Positions 8,129 through 15,328 of a DNA stretch of 64,000 nucleotides are shown here, piece after piece. This stretch comes from Streptomyces sp. NRRL B-3428. Lineage in GTDB: Bacteria; Actinomycetota; Actinomycetes; Streptomycetales; Streptomycetaceae. The notes beneath the pieces are model-generated. The model saw only the letters and a list, made by a program, of their open reading frames with translations, did no database searches and was not told where the DNA came from. The position numbers were made by a program, and so were the translations under genes. The stretch spans positions 1 to 64,000 of the forward strand of contig JOGW01000020.1 in the NCBI GenBank assembly GCA_000721375.1, read 5' to 3'. Each line of letters begins with the position of its first letter. Position 1 is the stretch's first letter.

Positions 8129-9412
8129 TCACTTCAGGTTGTCGTTCATGACCTCGGCAGCCGTCGAGAGCGACTTCTGCGGGTCCTCTCCGGAGACCAC
8201 GGCGGCCTGCAGCTGCTTGGTCAGCGTGTCCTGACTGGTCTCCCAGCCCGGGCAGTTGGGCGGGCCCTCGGCGTGGGTCAAGGTCGCCTCCAGCGTGGAC
8301 GCCTGGTCCTGCGGCAGTCCGAGCGACCCGATGGCGTCGGTGACGGCGGGAATCCAGACCAGGTTCTTCGCGGCCGCCTCCTTGGAGAGGAGCTTGATGG
8401 CCTCGGTCGAGGACAGCCAGTTCACGAAGTCGGCCGACGCCTTGGGGTACTTGGTGTACGACATGACGCCGACGATCCGTCCGCCGACCAGGCTGCCGAG
8501 CCCCGCCTTGCCTGCCGGCAGCGGCGCCACCTTCCACTTGCCCTTCAGCGAGGGCTGCGTGGCATCGAGCGTGAGCAGCCTGTTCTGATTGGCGATCACC
8601 ATGGCCGTGCTGCCCTTGGCCAGGGCCGCGATCTCGTCGTACTCGCCGATGGGTGCGCCGTTCTTGTGGAACAGGCCCGAGTAGTACTTCAACGCGCTGA
8701 GGCCCTCGGCGCTGTCGACCGCGGCTTTGGTGCAGTCGGCCTCGTAGAACGATCCGCCGGCCTGCTTCAGGGTGCTGAAGTAGCCCTGCCAGTCCGAGGC
8801 GACGTTGCCGGACGTCACGGTCATCGGGTGCTTCAGACCGGCCTTCTTCAGCTTGGCCGCGGCGTCGTCGAGCTCCTGCCAGGTGGCCGGCGGCTCGTCG
8901 ACGCCCGCCTTGGCGAGCAGGTCGGGCCGGTAGTAGAGCTGGAAGGTCGTGACATCCAGCGGTGTGCCGTAGAGCGAACCGTCCCGCGACGAGATGGACT
9001 TCCAGAGGTTGGGCGCGATCTTGCTCTTCAGCTCGTCCGCACCGAACTTGCGCAGATCGTGCATCCCGCCCTTGGCCCCGAACTCGATGCCCCACGACAT
9101 GCCGCCGGAGATGATGTCCGGTCCCGAGCGCGAGGTGGCGGCCGCGAGGACCTTCGCGTGGCCGTCGTCCCAGGTGATCGCCTGGACCTTGACCGTCGTG
9201 TCGGGGTGGCTCTTGTGATAGGCGTCTGCTGCCTTCTGCATGATCGCGGTGTCGTCGTTGCCACCGGTCATCCAGAAGGTCAGATCCGCCGGACCGCCGG
9301 CGTCCTCGGTGGTCGCGCCGTCCGTGCTCGCGCAGCCGACGAGGAGTCCGAACGTGAGGGCTGTGCCGAGGGTGCAGGCCAAAAACCTTGTGCGCATGCG
9401 GTGTTGCCACAT
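8129..9412 (-). CDS. extracellular sugar-binding lipoprotein of an ABC transporter
   Basis: A 427-residue family 1 solute-binding protein and first gene of the leftward mannoside operon. The signal peptide ends in a lipobox, LLVGC, so the mature protein is attached to the outer face of the membrane by a lipid-modified cysteine. The rest matches sugar-binding proteins, with DLTFWMTGGND near the start and PLPAGKAGLGSLVGGRIVGV in the middle. ATG 9412 has GGAGG eight bases upstream; a second ATG lies five codons further in. A promoter (9488-9516) and two LacI-type operators lie immediately upstream. It presumably captures manno-oligosaccharides released by the secreted GH5 enzymes. Confidence 0.92.
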   Translation of the reverse strand: MWQHRMRTRFLACTLGTALTFGLLVGCASTDGATTEDAGGPADLTFWMTGGNDDTAIMQKAADAYHKSHPDTTVKVQAITWDDGHAKVLAAATSRSGPDIISGGMSWGIEFGAKGGMHDLRKFGADELKSKIAPNLWKSISSRDGSLYGTPLDVTTFQLYYRPDLLAKAGVDEPPATWQELDDAAAKLKKAGLKHPMTVTSGNVASDWQGYFSTLKQAGGSFYEADCTKAAVDSAEGLSALKYYSGLFHKNGAPIGEYDEIAALAKGSTAMVIANQNRLLTLDATQPSLKGKWKVAPLPAGKAGLGSLVGGRIVGVMSYTKYPKASADFVNWLSSTEAIKLLSKEAAAKNLVWIPAVTDAIGSLGLPQDQASTLEATLTHAEGPPNCPGWETSQDTLTKQLQAAVVSGEDPQKSLSTAAEVMNDNLK

Positions 9413-9464
9413 GATGTGCCTCCAAGGGCCTGGGCATAGCGCCGACCTGGGTTCCGACCCGTGC

Positions 9465-9480
9465 GCTAAACCGTATAAGT
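9465..9480. promoter_or_regulatory. LacI-type operator O1, at the binding-protein start site
   Basis: GCTAAACCGTATAAGT; its complement reads ACTTATACGGTTTAGC and shares ACGGTTTAGC with the other sites. It lies just downstream of the -10 box of the leftward promoter, where a bound repressor would block initiation. Confidence 0.7.
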
Positions 9481-9487
9481 TGCGGGC

Positions 9488-9516
9488 AGCGTAGGATGAG
9501 GAACAGGCGCGGTCAA
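9488..9516 (-). promoter_or_regulatory. promoter of the sugar ABC/mannosidase operon
   Basis: On the minus strand TTGACC (plus-strand 9511-9516) is followed 17 bases later by TACGCT (9488-9493), matching the Streptomyces HrdB pattern TTGACn-N17-TAnnnT. Transcription should start near 9481, inside operator O1. Confidence 0.65.
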
Positions 9517-9520
9517 CACC

Positions 9521-9536
9521 TGAAGACCGGTTTAGT
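9521..9536. promoter_or_regulatory. LacI-type operator O2, upstream of the -35 box
   Basis: TGAAGACCGGTTTAGT: the right half is well conserved and the left half is weak. It sits five bases upstream of the -35 hexamer of the binding-protein promoter and could cooperate with O1. Confidence 0.55.
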
Positions 9537-9687
9537 TCAAGTCCCTTTACCCAAAGGGGAGTTGGAACGTGGGCCGACCTACGGGCAGGGAGTGGTGGTT
9601 CATGGCGACCGGCGGTGCAGCTCACCGCCGGAGCCGGACCGCCTGAGTAGCGTCAGGGCATGGAGACTTCCCGCACGGCATGGTCAA

Positions 9688-9703
9688 GCTAAATAGGTTT
9701 AGC
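9688..9703. promoter_or_regulatory. LacI-type operator O3
   Basis: GCTAAATAGGTTTAGC, the most symmetrical of the six sites (outer GCTAAA...TTTAGC). It lies upstream of the rightward GH5 gene, near the proposed -35 region. Confidence 0.7.
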
Positions 9704-9713
9704 AACGCTCAAC

Positions 9714-9743
9714 ATGACTACGGACATGCGTGAGCTATACCGT
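9714..9743 (+). promoter_or_regulatory. possible promoter of the first GH5 gene
   Basis: ATGACT (9714-9719) and TACCGT (9738-9743) are 18 bases apart, an acceptable but not strong HrdB-type match. Operator O4 overlaps the -10 box. Confidence 0.35.
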
Positions 9744-9749
9744 TTCAGG
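9734..9749. promoter_or_regulatory. LacI-type operator O4 (weak copy)
   Basis: GCTATACCGTTTCAGG; the complement CCTGAAACGGTATAGC keeps ACGGTnTAGC. It overlaps the proposed -10 box of the rightward GH5 gene. Confidence 0.5.
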
Positions 9750-9822
9750 GTAAGTGCCGCCTGACCCGGCACCTCCTGCACCCGGGCACCCCTGCCCCCC
9801 GACGCCGGGTTGGAGGTGACTT

Positions 9823-11697
9823 GTGCCATCCCTGCCCCTTGCGTCCATGCGTTTGGCGCCCGTGCGCTCCGCTCTCCTGCGTCGGCGCATCACAGCTGTG
9901 CTCACGACCGTGGCCGCCTTGTCCGCACTGCTGGGCGCCGGAGCCGCCGCCCCACCCGCCGGTGCCGCAGGCGTCGCCCGGGAAGCAGCCCCGACCGCCG
10001 TCAGCGGCTTCGTCACACGCTCCGGATCCCAACTCCTGCTGAACGGCTCGCAGTTCCGCTTCTCGGGCGCCAACATGTACTGGCTCGGCCTCGCCGAGAA
10101 CCCCACCCTGCGCTTTCCCACCGAGTTCGAGGTGGACAACGCCATGGCGGCCGCTAAGGAGATGGGCGCGACCGTGGTGCGCGCCCACACGCTCGGTGAC
10201 ACGGTCGGCTGCGCCCAGTGTCTGCAGCCCGCACGGGGCGTCTTCAGCAGCTCGGCGCTGCAACGGGTCGACTACGCGGTCAAGTCCGCTTCCGCGCACG
10301 GCATCCGCCTGATCATCCCGCTCGTGAACCACGGCACGTACTACGACGGCGGGATCGGGACGTACACCGGTTGGCGCGGCATCAGCGATCCCGCGCGGTT
10401 CTACACCGACCCCGACGTGATCAACGACTTCAAGCAGCACATCACGACGCTGCTCAACCACGTGAACACCTACACCGGCATCGCGTTGAAGGACGATCCC
10501 GCCATCCTCGCCTGGGAAGAGATCAACGAGGCCAAGAACCCACAGGCGCCGGTGAGTTGGGTGTCCACGATCGCCGCTCACATCAAGAGCGTGGACAGCA
10601 ACCATCTGGTGGCCTACGGAACGCAGCCCGGGCTGCAGACCGACACGCTCTCCGTCCCCGAACTCGACATCGAGGACGTGCACTACTACCCGATGTCGGT
10701 GGCGAAGGTGAACGCGGACGCCAAGGCCGCGCGGGACGCCGGAAAGGTCTTCTTCGTCGGCGAGTACGACTGGGTCAACCACGACGGCGGTGACACCCTG
10801 TCCGCCTTCCTGTCGGCCATCGAGGGCAACGGCGCGGCCGGGGACACCTTCTGGTCGCTGTTCCCCCACGCTCCGACGCACGGATACGTCCAGCACGGGG
10901 ACGGCTATACGTTCCACTATCCCGGCGACACCGCGGACATGGCCGCCCGCGGCCAGACGCTCCGCAGACACGCGTACGCGATGCGCGGTCTGCCCGTGCC
11001 CGCCGACGGCACCCCGAGCGCCCCGCTCATCACGGGGGTGAACGGTGACGCCCTCGCTTGGCGGGGCGGGGCCCTCGCCGTCAGCTACAGCGTCGAACGC
11101 GCCACCGCCGGCCCCGGCGGGCCGTGGACCCGTATCTGCGACGGCTGCGCCACCGCGAACAGCACGCCGTGGCGGGACACCGGCCGCCCCGCCGACGACA
11201 CCGTCTGGTACCGGGTCAAGGGCCACAACCGGGCCGGCGTCTCCTCCCCGTGGTCCCCCGTCTTCCGCCACAAGGCCACGCGGACCACCGTCACCGACAA
11301 CCTCACCGACTGGAGCACGGCCTACGGGCACACCTCAAGCCTGACGTTCGACTCCGCCAACAGCGCCCGCTTCGGCGGTGACACCTCTCGCGCCCGCCGC
11401 TCGGGCTCGACCGGCCCGCAGCACATCACCTACAAGTTCACCGGTGTCGCCCGCTTCACGGCCGACACGTACTTCTGGCCGGCTGGGACGGTCGAGCCGT
11501 TCACGGTGCAGACCTCGGCCGACGGCGTCTCCTGGACCACCGCGGAGCCCTCGCTCACCGGAGGTGCGGGTGACTGGATCCCCTGGACCTACACGCTCGA
11601 CGGTCTGACGGGAGTCAACTACGTCAGGATCACCTGGAGCGACGACAGCGAACTGTCGTGGAGTCCCCAGGTGGGGAAGGTGACGCTCAGCGGCTGA
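9823..11697 (+). CDS. secreted glycoside hydrolase family 5 enzyme (mannanase-like) with C-terminal binding module
   Basis: A 624-residue exported enzyme with a signal peptide ending near residue 49 (about AAPPAGAAG). The catalytic (beta/alpha)8 domain opens with FRFSGANMYWLGLAE. The acid/base glutamate is E236 in WEEINE and the nucleophile is E314 in FVGEYDW, as in clan GH-A. A fibronectin-III-like segment and a galactose-binding-fold module, ending about WSPQVGKVTLSG, follow. GTG 9823 is preceded by GGAGG. Context with two mannosidases points to endo-beta-mannanase, but specificity is not proven. It is a paralogue of 15329-17521 with different accessory domains. Confidence 0.82.
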   Translation: MPSLPLASMRLAPVRSALLRRRITAVLTTVAALSALLGAGAAAPPAGAAGVAREAAPTAVSGFVTRSGSQLLLNGSQFRFSGANMYWLGLAENPTLRFPTEFEVDNAMAAAKEMGATVVRAHTLGDTVGCAQCLQPARGVFSSSALQRVDYAVKSASAHGIRLIIPLVNHGTYYDGGIGTYTGWRGISDPARFYTDPDVINDFKQHITTLLNHVNTYTGIALKDDPAILAWEEINEAKNPQAPVSWVSTIAAHIKSVDSNHLVAYGTQPGLQTDTLSVPELDIEDVHYYPMSVAKVNADAKAARDAGKVFFVGEYDWVNHDGGDTLSAFLSAIEGNGAAGDTFWSLFPHAPTHGYVQHGDGYTFHYPGDTADMAARGQTLRRHAYAMRGLPVPADGTPSAPLITGVNGDALAWRGGALAVSYSVERATAGPGGPWTRICDGCATANSTPWRDTGRPADDTVWYRVKGHNRAGVSSPWSPVFRHKATRTTVTDNLTDWSTAYGHTSSLTFDSANSARFGGDTSRARRSGSTGPQHITYKFTGVARFTADTYFWPAGTVEPFTVQTSADGVSWTTAEPSLTGGAGDWIPWTYTLDGLTGVNYVRITWSDDSELSWSPQVGKVTLSG

Positions 11698-11705
11698 GCG
11701 AGCCG

Positions 11706-11755
11706 AGCCGTCCGGCGGATCGCGCGCAACGTGGCGCGCGATCCGCCGGACGGCT
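11706..11755. terminator. bidirectional terminator between GH5 and oxidoreductase genes
   Basis: A perfect 22-bp inverted repeat (arms 11706-11727 and 11734-11755) with a six-base loop lies between two convergent genes. Its length and perfection make it the clearest terminator in the window. Confidence 0.9.
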
Positions 11756-11809
11756 CTCCCACCGGATGCCGATGCGCGGCACCCCCGCCCCGCGATCCGC
11801 CGGCCGCCC

Positions 11810-12871
11810 TCACACCCGTTGATCGGCCAGGACGGACTCCACCGGTACTGCGGCTCCGGAGCCCACGGAGTCGTATATGGCGAGCACCGTGGCCAGTGTG
11901 CGGGTGGCCTGCGTCGTGTCGACGAGCGGTGCGGTGCCGTTCGCGACGGCCCTCAGGAAGTCGAGGTACTGGTCCACCAGCGACACGGTCGCCGCGTCGA
12001 GGCCCGGCAGTTCGGCGGTGGGCGGGAATCCCCCGGAGAACTCCGCGGACCGGTCCGGCTCTGCGCCGTCGAGGTGCAGCCGGGCCAGCCTGCCGTCGAC
12101 CAGCTCCGCCGAGCCCTGATCGCCGTGCACCGAAAGGCGCATCGCCAGTCCCGGCCGCGCCGCGGTGGTGGCGTGCACCGTCGCCAACGCGCCCTGGGAG
12201 AAGCGGATCGTCGCGGTCAGGGTGTCCTCGACCTCGATGCCCTCGTGCGCGAGCGCGCCGCCGTACGCGAAGACCTCCACCGGGTCGCCGGCCGGGGCCA
12301 TGGTCCACAGGAGCAGGTCGAGCAGGTGGATGCCCTGCGTGATCAGGGCGCCGCCGCCCTCCAGGGCGCGCGTTCCGTGCCAGCCCCCGGTGTCGTAGTA
12401 CGACTGGGCGCGCCACCAGGGAACGGTGGCTGTGCCGGAGGTCACCCGCCCGAACCGGCCTTCCCCGGCGAGCTGTTGGACCAGCGCCGTCGCCGGCAGG
12501 AAGCGCATCTGGCTGATGGCCGCGACGGTGCGGCCCGCGGCGCGTTCCGCCTCGGCGATGGCCCGGGCGCCCGCGAGGTCGATGGCCAGCGGCTTCTCGA
12601 CGACCACGTGCTTGCCCGCCCGCAGGGCTGCGACGGTCAGGTCGGCGTGCAGACCGCTGGGCGCGCAGATCACGATCGCGTCGATGTCCGGGCGCTCCAG
12701 CGCCTCGGTGGTCGAGGTCGTGTGGGAGATGCCGAACTCGGCGGCGAACGCGGCCGCGTGGTCCTCCCGACGGTCGACCGCGAGGACGAGCTGCGCCCGG
12801 GACCGCAGGGCGGCCAGGGCAGAGGCGTGGAAGCGGCTGATGACTCCGCAGCCGATGATGGCGAAGCGCAC
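11810..12871 (-). CDS. Gfo/Idh/MocA family oxidoreductase
   Basis: A 353-residue NAD(P)-dependent dehydrogenase. The Rossmann motif AIIGCGVISRFH is at the N-terminus and the family signature EKPLAIDLAGARAIAEA follows near residue 92. These enzymes oxidise sugars, inositols or glycosides. GTG 12871 has GGAG upstream and lies nine bases after the isomerase-like gene, so the two form an operon. Gfo/Idh plus a xylose-isomerase-like protein is a recurring pair in sugar and glycoside breakdown, including 3-keto-glycoside routes. The position within the mannoside locus suggests a mannose-derived substrate, which is inference. Confidence 0.87.
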   Translation of the reverse strand: MRFAIIGCGVISRFHASALAALRSRAQLVLAVDRREDHAAAFAAEFGISHTTSTTEALERPDIDAIVICAPSGLHADLTVAALRAGKHVVVEKPLAIDLAGARAIAEAERAAGRTVAAISQMRFLPATALVQQLAGEGRFGRVTSGTATVPWWRAQSYYDTGGWHGTRALEGGGALITQGIHLLDLLLWTMAPAGDPVEVFAYGGALAHEGIEVEDTLTATIRFSQGALATVHATTAARPGLAMRLSVHGDQGSAELVDGRLARLHLDGAEPDRSAEFSGGFPPTAELPGLDAATVSLVDQYLDFLRAVANGTAPLVDTTQATRTLATVLAIYDSVGSGAAVPVESVLADQRV

Positions 12872-12880
12872 GATGTCTCC

Positions 12881-13720
12881 TCAGCGGTAGGCGATGCCGA
12901 GTTCGGCGAGCAGTCGGGTGAAGGTCGCGTGATTGGCTGCGAAGAGCTCGGGGTGCGGTGTCTCCCAGGGGACCAGGTGAGGTTCGAGGGAGAAGAAGCC
13001 GTCGAATCCGTCGGCGTGCAGGGCACGCAGCAGCTCGCGGATCTGGCCGTCCCCCTCGGTGAACGGCACGATGTCGTGCTCCCCGCGGGAGGCCTGCTCA
13101 GGGCTGCCCAGCCGGGCGTCCTTCACCTGTACGTAGGCGATGTGCTCGCGCAGCAGCGGGTAGGCGTCGTCCAGCGGCCTGGCTCCGGCCACCGCGAAGT
13201 TGCCGATGTCGAAGGCGAGCCGCAGATGCGCCGAGCCGACGGCTTCGAGGAGGTCACGGCACACCTCGGGGCCCTGCCCGTACACGGATATGTCGTTCTC
13301 CAGGAGCAGCACGACATCGCGCTCGGCCGCGCGCTGCGCGAGGCGGGACAGACGTCGGACGATCAGGTCACGGATGTCCGGTGCGGGTGCGCCCGGGCCT
13401 CCTCGGTAGCTGAACACGCGGATGTAGGAGGCGTCCAGGACCTTCGCGGCGTGCAACGCCCGCTCCAGCAGGTGCAGTTCCTCGTCGGTGTCGCCGTGCG
13501 GATCGGTCTTGGCGATCTGGGTCGCCACGGCCGAGACCGCCAGGCCCTGACGGTCGAGCAGGTCCGCCGCCGCCTTGAGTTCATCGTCGTCGAGCAGGCA
13601 CACATCGGTGCGGTTGATACTGCGGAACTCCAGGTGGGTCAGCCCCAGCCCGGTCAGGACGGTGCATTGCTCGGTCAGGTCGTGCGAGGTCTCATCGGCG
13701 AATCCGGACAGGGTCCACAT
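12881..13720 (-). CDS. sugar phosphate isomerase/epimerase family protein (xylose isomerase-like TIM barrel)
   Basis: A 279-residue TIM barrel of the AP-endonuclease-2/xylose-isomerase-like family. Metal-binding positions typical of the fold are visible: LLLENDISVYG, LAFDIGNF and FSLEPHLVPW. Members isomerise or epimerise sugars, or cleave or hydrate keto-glycosides. ATG 13720 follows AGGAG. It is the first gene of a pair with the Gfo/Idh oxidoreductase. No copy of the LacI operator was seen upstream, so its control may differ from that of the rest of the locus. Confidence 0.83.
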   Translation of the reverse strand: MWTLSGFADETSHDLTEQCTVLTGLGLTHLEFRSINRTDVCLLDDDELKAAADLLDRQGLAVSAVATQIAKTDPHGDTDEELHLLERALHAAKVLDASYIRVFSYRGGPGAPAPDIRDLIVRRLSRLAQRAAERDVVLLLENDISVYGQGPEVCRDLLEAVGSAHLRLAFDIGNFAVAGARPLDDAYPLLREHIAYVQVKDARLGSPEQASRGEHDIVPFTEGDGQIRELLRALHADGFDGFFSLEPHLVPWETPHPELFAANHATFTRLLAELGIAYR

Positions 13721-14044
13721 GACGCTCTCCTAGGGAAGGGGGATGCGCGAAGGGAACTGGCAGGGAACATGCGAAAGGCATGGGAACGGGCAGAAGACGT
13801 ACGGCCGGAAGGCGTACGGCGAGGTGACATGCAGCGAATGGTGACGAGGACACAGCGCACGGGCGTGCGCCGAGGGTGAACGCCCGGCATTGATCCGGGC
13901 GGTGAAGCGCACGCCCGGCAGACAGGCGCGCGCGAGCACACCTCACAGGCGAGCGAGCGGTGAGGGGCGCGCCGGGCGAGCGGACATGCCGAGCCGGCAG
14001 GTCGCGGGCCGCAGCGCGCGGTTGAGGACCGACGCGAGGGTCCG
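13721..14044. other. intergenic region (324 bp) without a convincing gene
   Basis: It lies between the isomerase gene start and the lacI stop, both leftward. Several frames are open, but none has protein-like composition or a ribosome site. A 7-bp hairpin (arms 13881-13887 and 13895-13901) could end lacI transcription. The promoter for the isomerase/oxidoreductase pair should be here, but I could not pick it out. Confidence 0.6.
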
Positions 14045-15070
14045 TCAGCCGGTGCGGCAGACGGCGGTGGTCTCGCGTGGGGTCAGCTGATAGGTACTGG
14101 CCGCCGGCAGGTCAGCGGTCGGCTCGCCGTCCAGGGAGGCGAAGAGCAGTTCGGCGGCGCGGTAGCCGTAGGCCGGGATGTCCCGGGACATGGTGGTCAC
14201 CGCGGGCCGCGCCATCTGGCACAGGAGCGAGTCGTCCCACCCGATGATCGACAGCTGGTCGGGGACGGAGATTCCCATCTCGTCGGCGACCTTCACTCCT
14301 TCGACGGCCATGACGTCGTTGTCATAGATGATCGCCGTGGGCCGCTGCGGCATGGACAGCAGCCGCCTGGTCGCCGCGGCTCCGGAGGTACGGGTGAAGT
14401 TGGTCTCCAGCGTGGCCACCCCCTCCAGACCGAGTTCCGTGCAGGCCCGGTCGAAGGCCTCGCCGCGGATCTCGGTGTGCCGGAACGCCATGAGCCCGGC
14501 GACGCGGGCGATCCGCCGGTGTCCGAGCGCCGCCAGGTACTGCACCGCTTCCTCCATCGCCCCGGCGTCGTCCGACCAGACCGCCGGCAGCGTGACGGCG
14601 CCGGGCGGGCTGCCGACCACCACGGCCGGCATCCGGAGTTCCTCAAGGACCGGCAGCCGGACGTCGTCGACGCCGAGGTCGGTCACGATCACACCGTCCA
14701 CCCGCGCATCGCCCCACCACCGGCGTACGACCTCGATCTCGGACTTGTTGTCGTCGACCAACTGCAGCACCAGTGCGGCGGAACGGTCCGCCAGTGCCGC
14801 CTCGATCCCGCTGATCAGGTCGAGGTGGAACTGCGAGATCCCCTTGGTCGGCTGCGCCCGTTTCAGCACCAGGCCGACCGCGCCCACCGGTGCGCCCTTG
14901 AGTGCGCGCGCGGCCGAGCTCGGACGCCAGCCCAGTTCCTCGGCGATGGTGAGGATCCTCGCCCGGGTCTCCTTCGAAACCCCCGGCTGCCCGTTGAGTG
15001 CGAAGGAGACAGCGCCCTTCGAGACCCCGGCCAGCCGGGCAATGTCGACAATCGTGGGTGGGCGCTTCAC
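14045..15070 (-). CDS. LacI family transcriptional repressor of the mannoside locus
   Basis: A 341-residue repressor. The N-terminal helix-turn-helix reads IVDIARLAGVSKGAVSFALNG, and the hinge helix contains SSAARALKG. The remainder is a periplasmic-binding-protein-like effector domain (IIYDNDVMAVEG, LSIIGWDDS). GTG 15070 was chosen because GGAGAGG precedes it and the HTH then begins at the usual distance. The upstream open frame is non-coding. An operator at its own promoter, and similar sites at the transporter and both GH5 promoters, indicate an autoregulated local repressor, presumably released by a mannose-containing sugar. Confidence 0.92.
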   Translation of the reverse strand: MKRPPTIVDIARLAGVSKGAVSFALNGQPGVSKETRARILTIAEELGWRPSSAARALKGAPVGAVGLVLKRAQPTKGISQFHLDLISGIEAALADRSAALVLQLVDDNKSEIEVVRRWWGDARVDGVIVTDLGVDDVRLPVLEELRMPAVVVGSPPGAVTLPAVWSDDAGAMEEAVQYLAALGHRRIARVAGLMAFRHTEIRGEAFDRACTELGLEGVATLETNFTRTSGAAATRRLLSMPQRPTAIIYDNDVMAVEGVKVADEMGISVPDQLSIIGWDDSLLCQMARPAVTTMSRDIPAYGYRAAELLFASLDGEPTADLPAASTYQLTPRETTAVCRTG

Positions 15071-15107
15071 GGCTGCCTCTCCGCTTCGTTCGGATGAAGG
15101 GATCACT

Positions 15108-15123
15108 ACTAAACCGTTCTTGC
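15108..15123. promoter_or_regulatory. LacI-type operator O5, at the lacI start site
   Basis: ACTAAACCGTTCTTGC; the complement is GCAAGAACGGTTTAGT. It lies six bases after the -10 box of the lacI promoter, the same geometry as O1 and O6, implying autorepression. Confidence 0.7.
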
Positions 15124-15129
15124 ACAGCG

Positions 15130-15157
15130 ACCATAGCAGCATCGCCACGGTGTTCAA
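15130..15157 (-). promoter_or_regulatory. lacI promoter
   Basis: On the minus strand TTGAAC (plus-strand 15152-15157) and TATGGT (15130-15135) are separated by 16 bases, a good HrdB-type match. Transcription would start in or next to operator O5. Confidence 0.6.
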
Positions 15158-15244
15158 CACCCGTTCCTGATCCGCCTTTTGGCGAGATGAGCAGGAAGCC
15201 AGCTGTGACGGACCGGACTTGGGGCGATAGGTGCGTCCTGCCGG

Positions 15245-15274
15245 TTGACTGGATCTCGTGGCAGAAAATAACCT
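15245..15274 (+). promoter_or_regulatory. promoter of the second GH5 gene
   Basis: TTGACT (15245-15250) and TAACCT (15269-15274) are 18 bases apart. The start point is expected near 15281, at the first base of operator O6. Confidence 0.65.
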
Positions 15275-15280
15275 CGCAGC

Positions 15281-15296
15281 GCTATTACGGTTTAGT
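15281..15296. promoter_or_regulatory. LacI-type operator O6, at the second GH5 start site
   Basis: GCTATTACGGTTTAGT shares ACGGTTTAGT with O5. It is immediately downstream of the -10 box and 32 bases before the GH5 ATG. Confidence 0.72.
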
Positions 15297-15328
15297 TCGT
15301 GGCCGGATGGCCACAGGGAGGAAGCTCC

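Larger units (their letters stand above)
9413..9822. other. divergent intergenic region (410 bp) without a gene
   Basis: It separates the leftward binding-protein operon from the rightward GH5 gene. It holds one good leftward promoter, one weaker rightward promoter and four copies of the LacI-type operator. No convincing coding frame was seen. Confidence 0.8.

Noticed and set aside
11819..13879. 686-codon open frame on the plus strand
   Set aside because: It is antisense to the Gfo/Idh and isomerase genes, with the repetitive composition typical of shadow frames.
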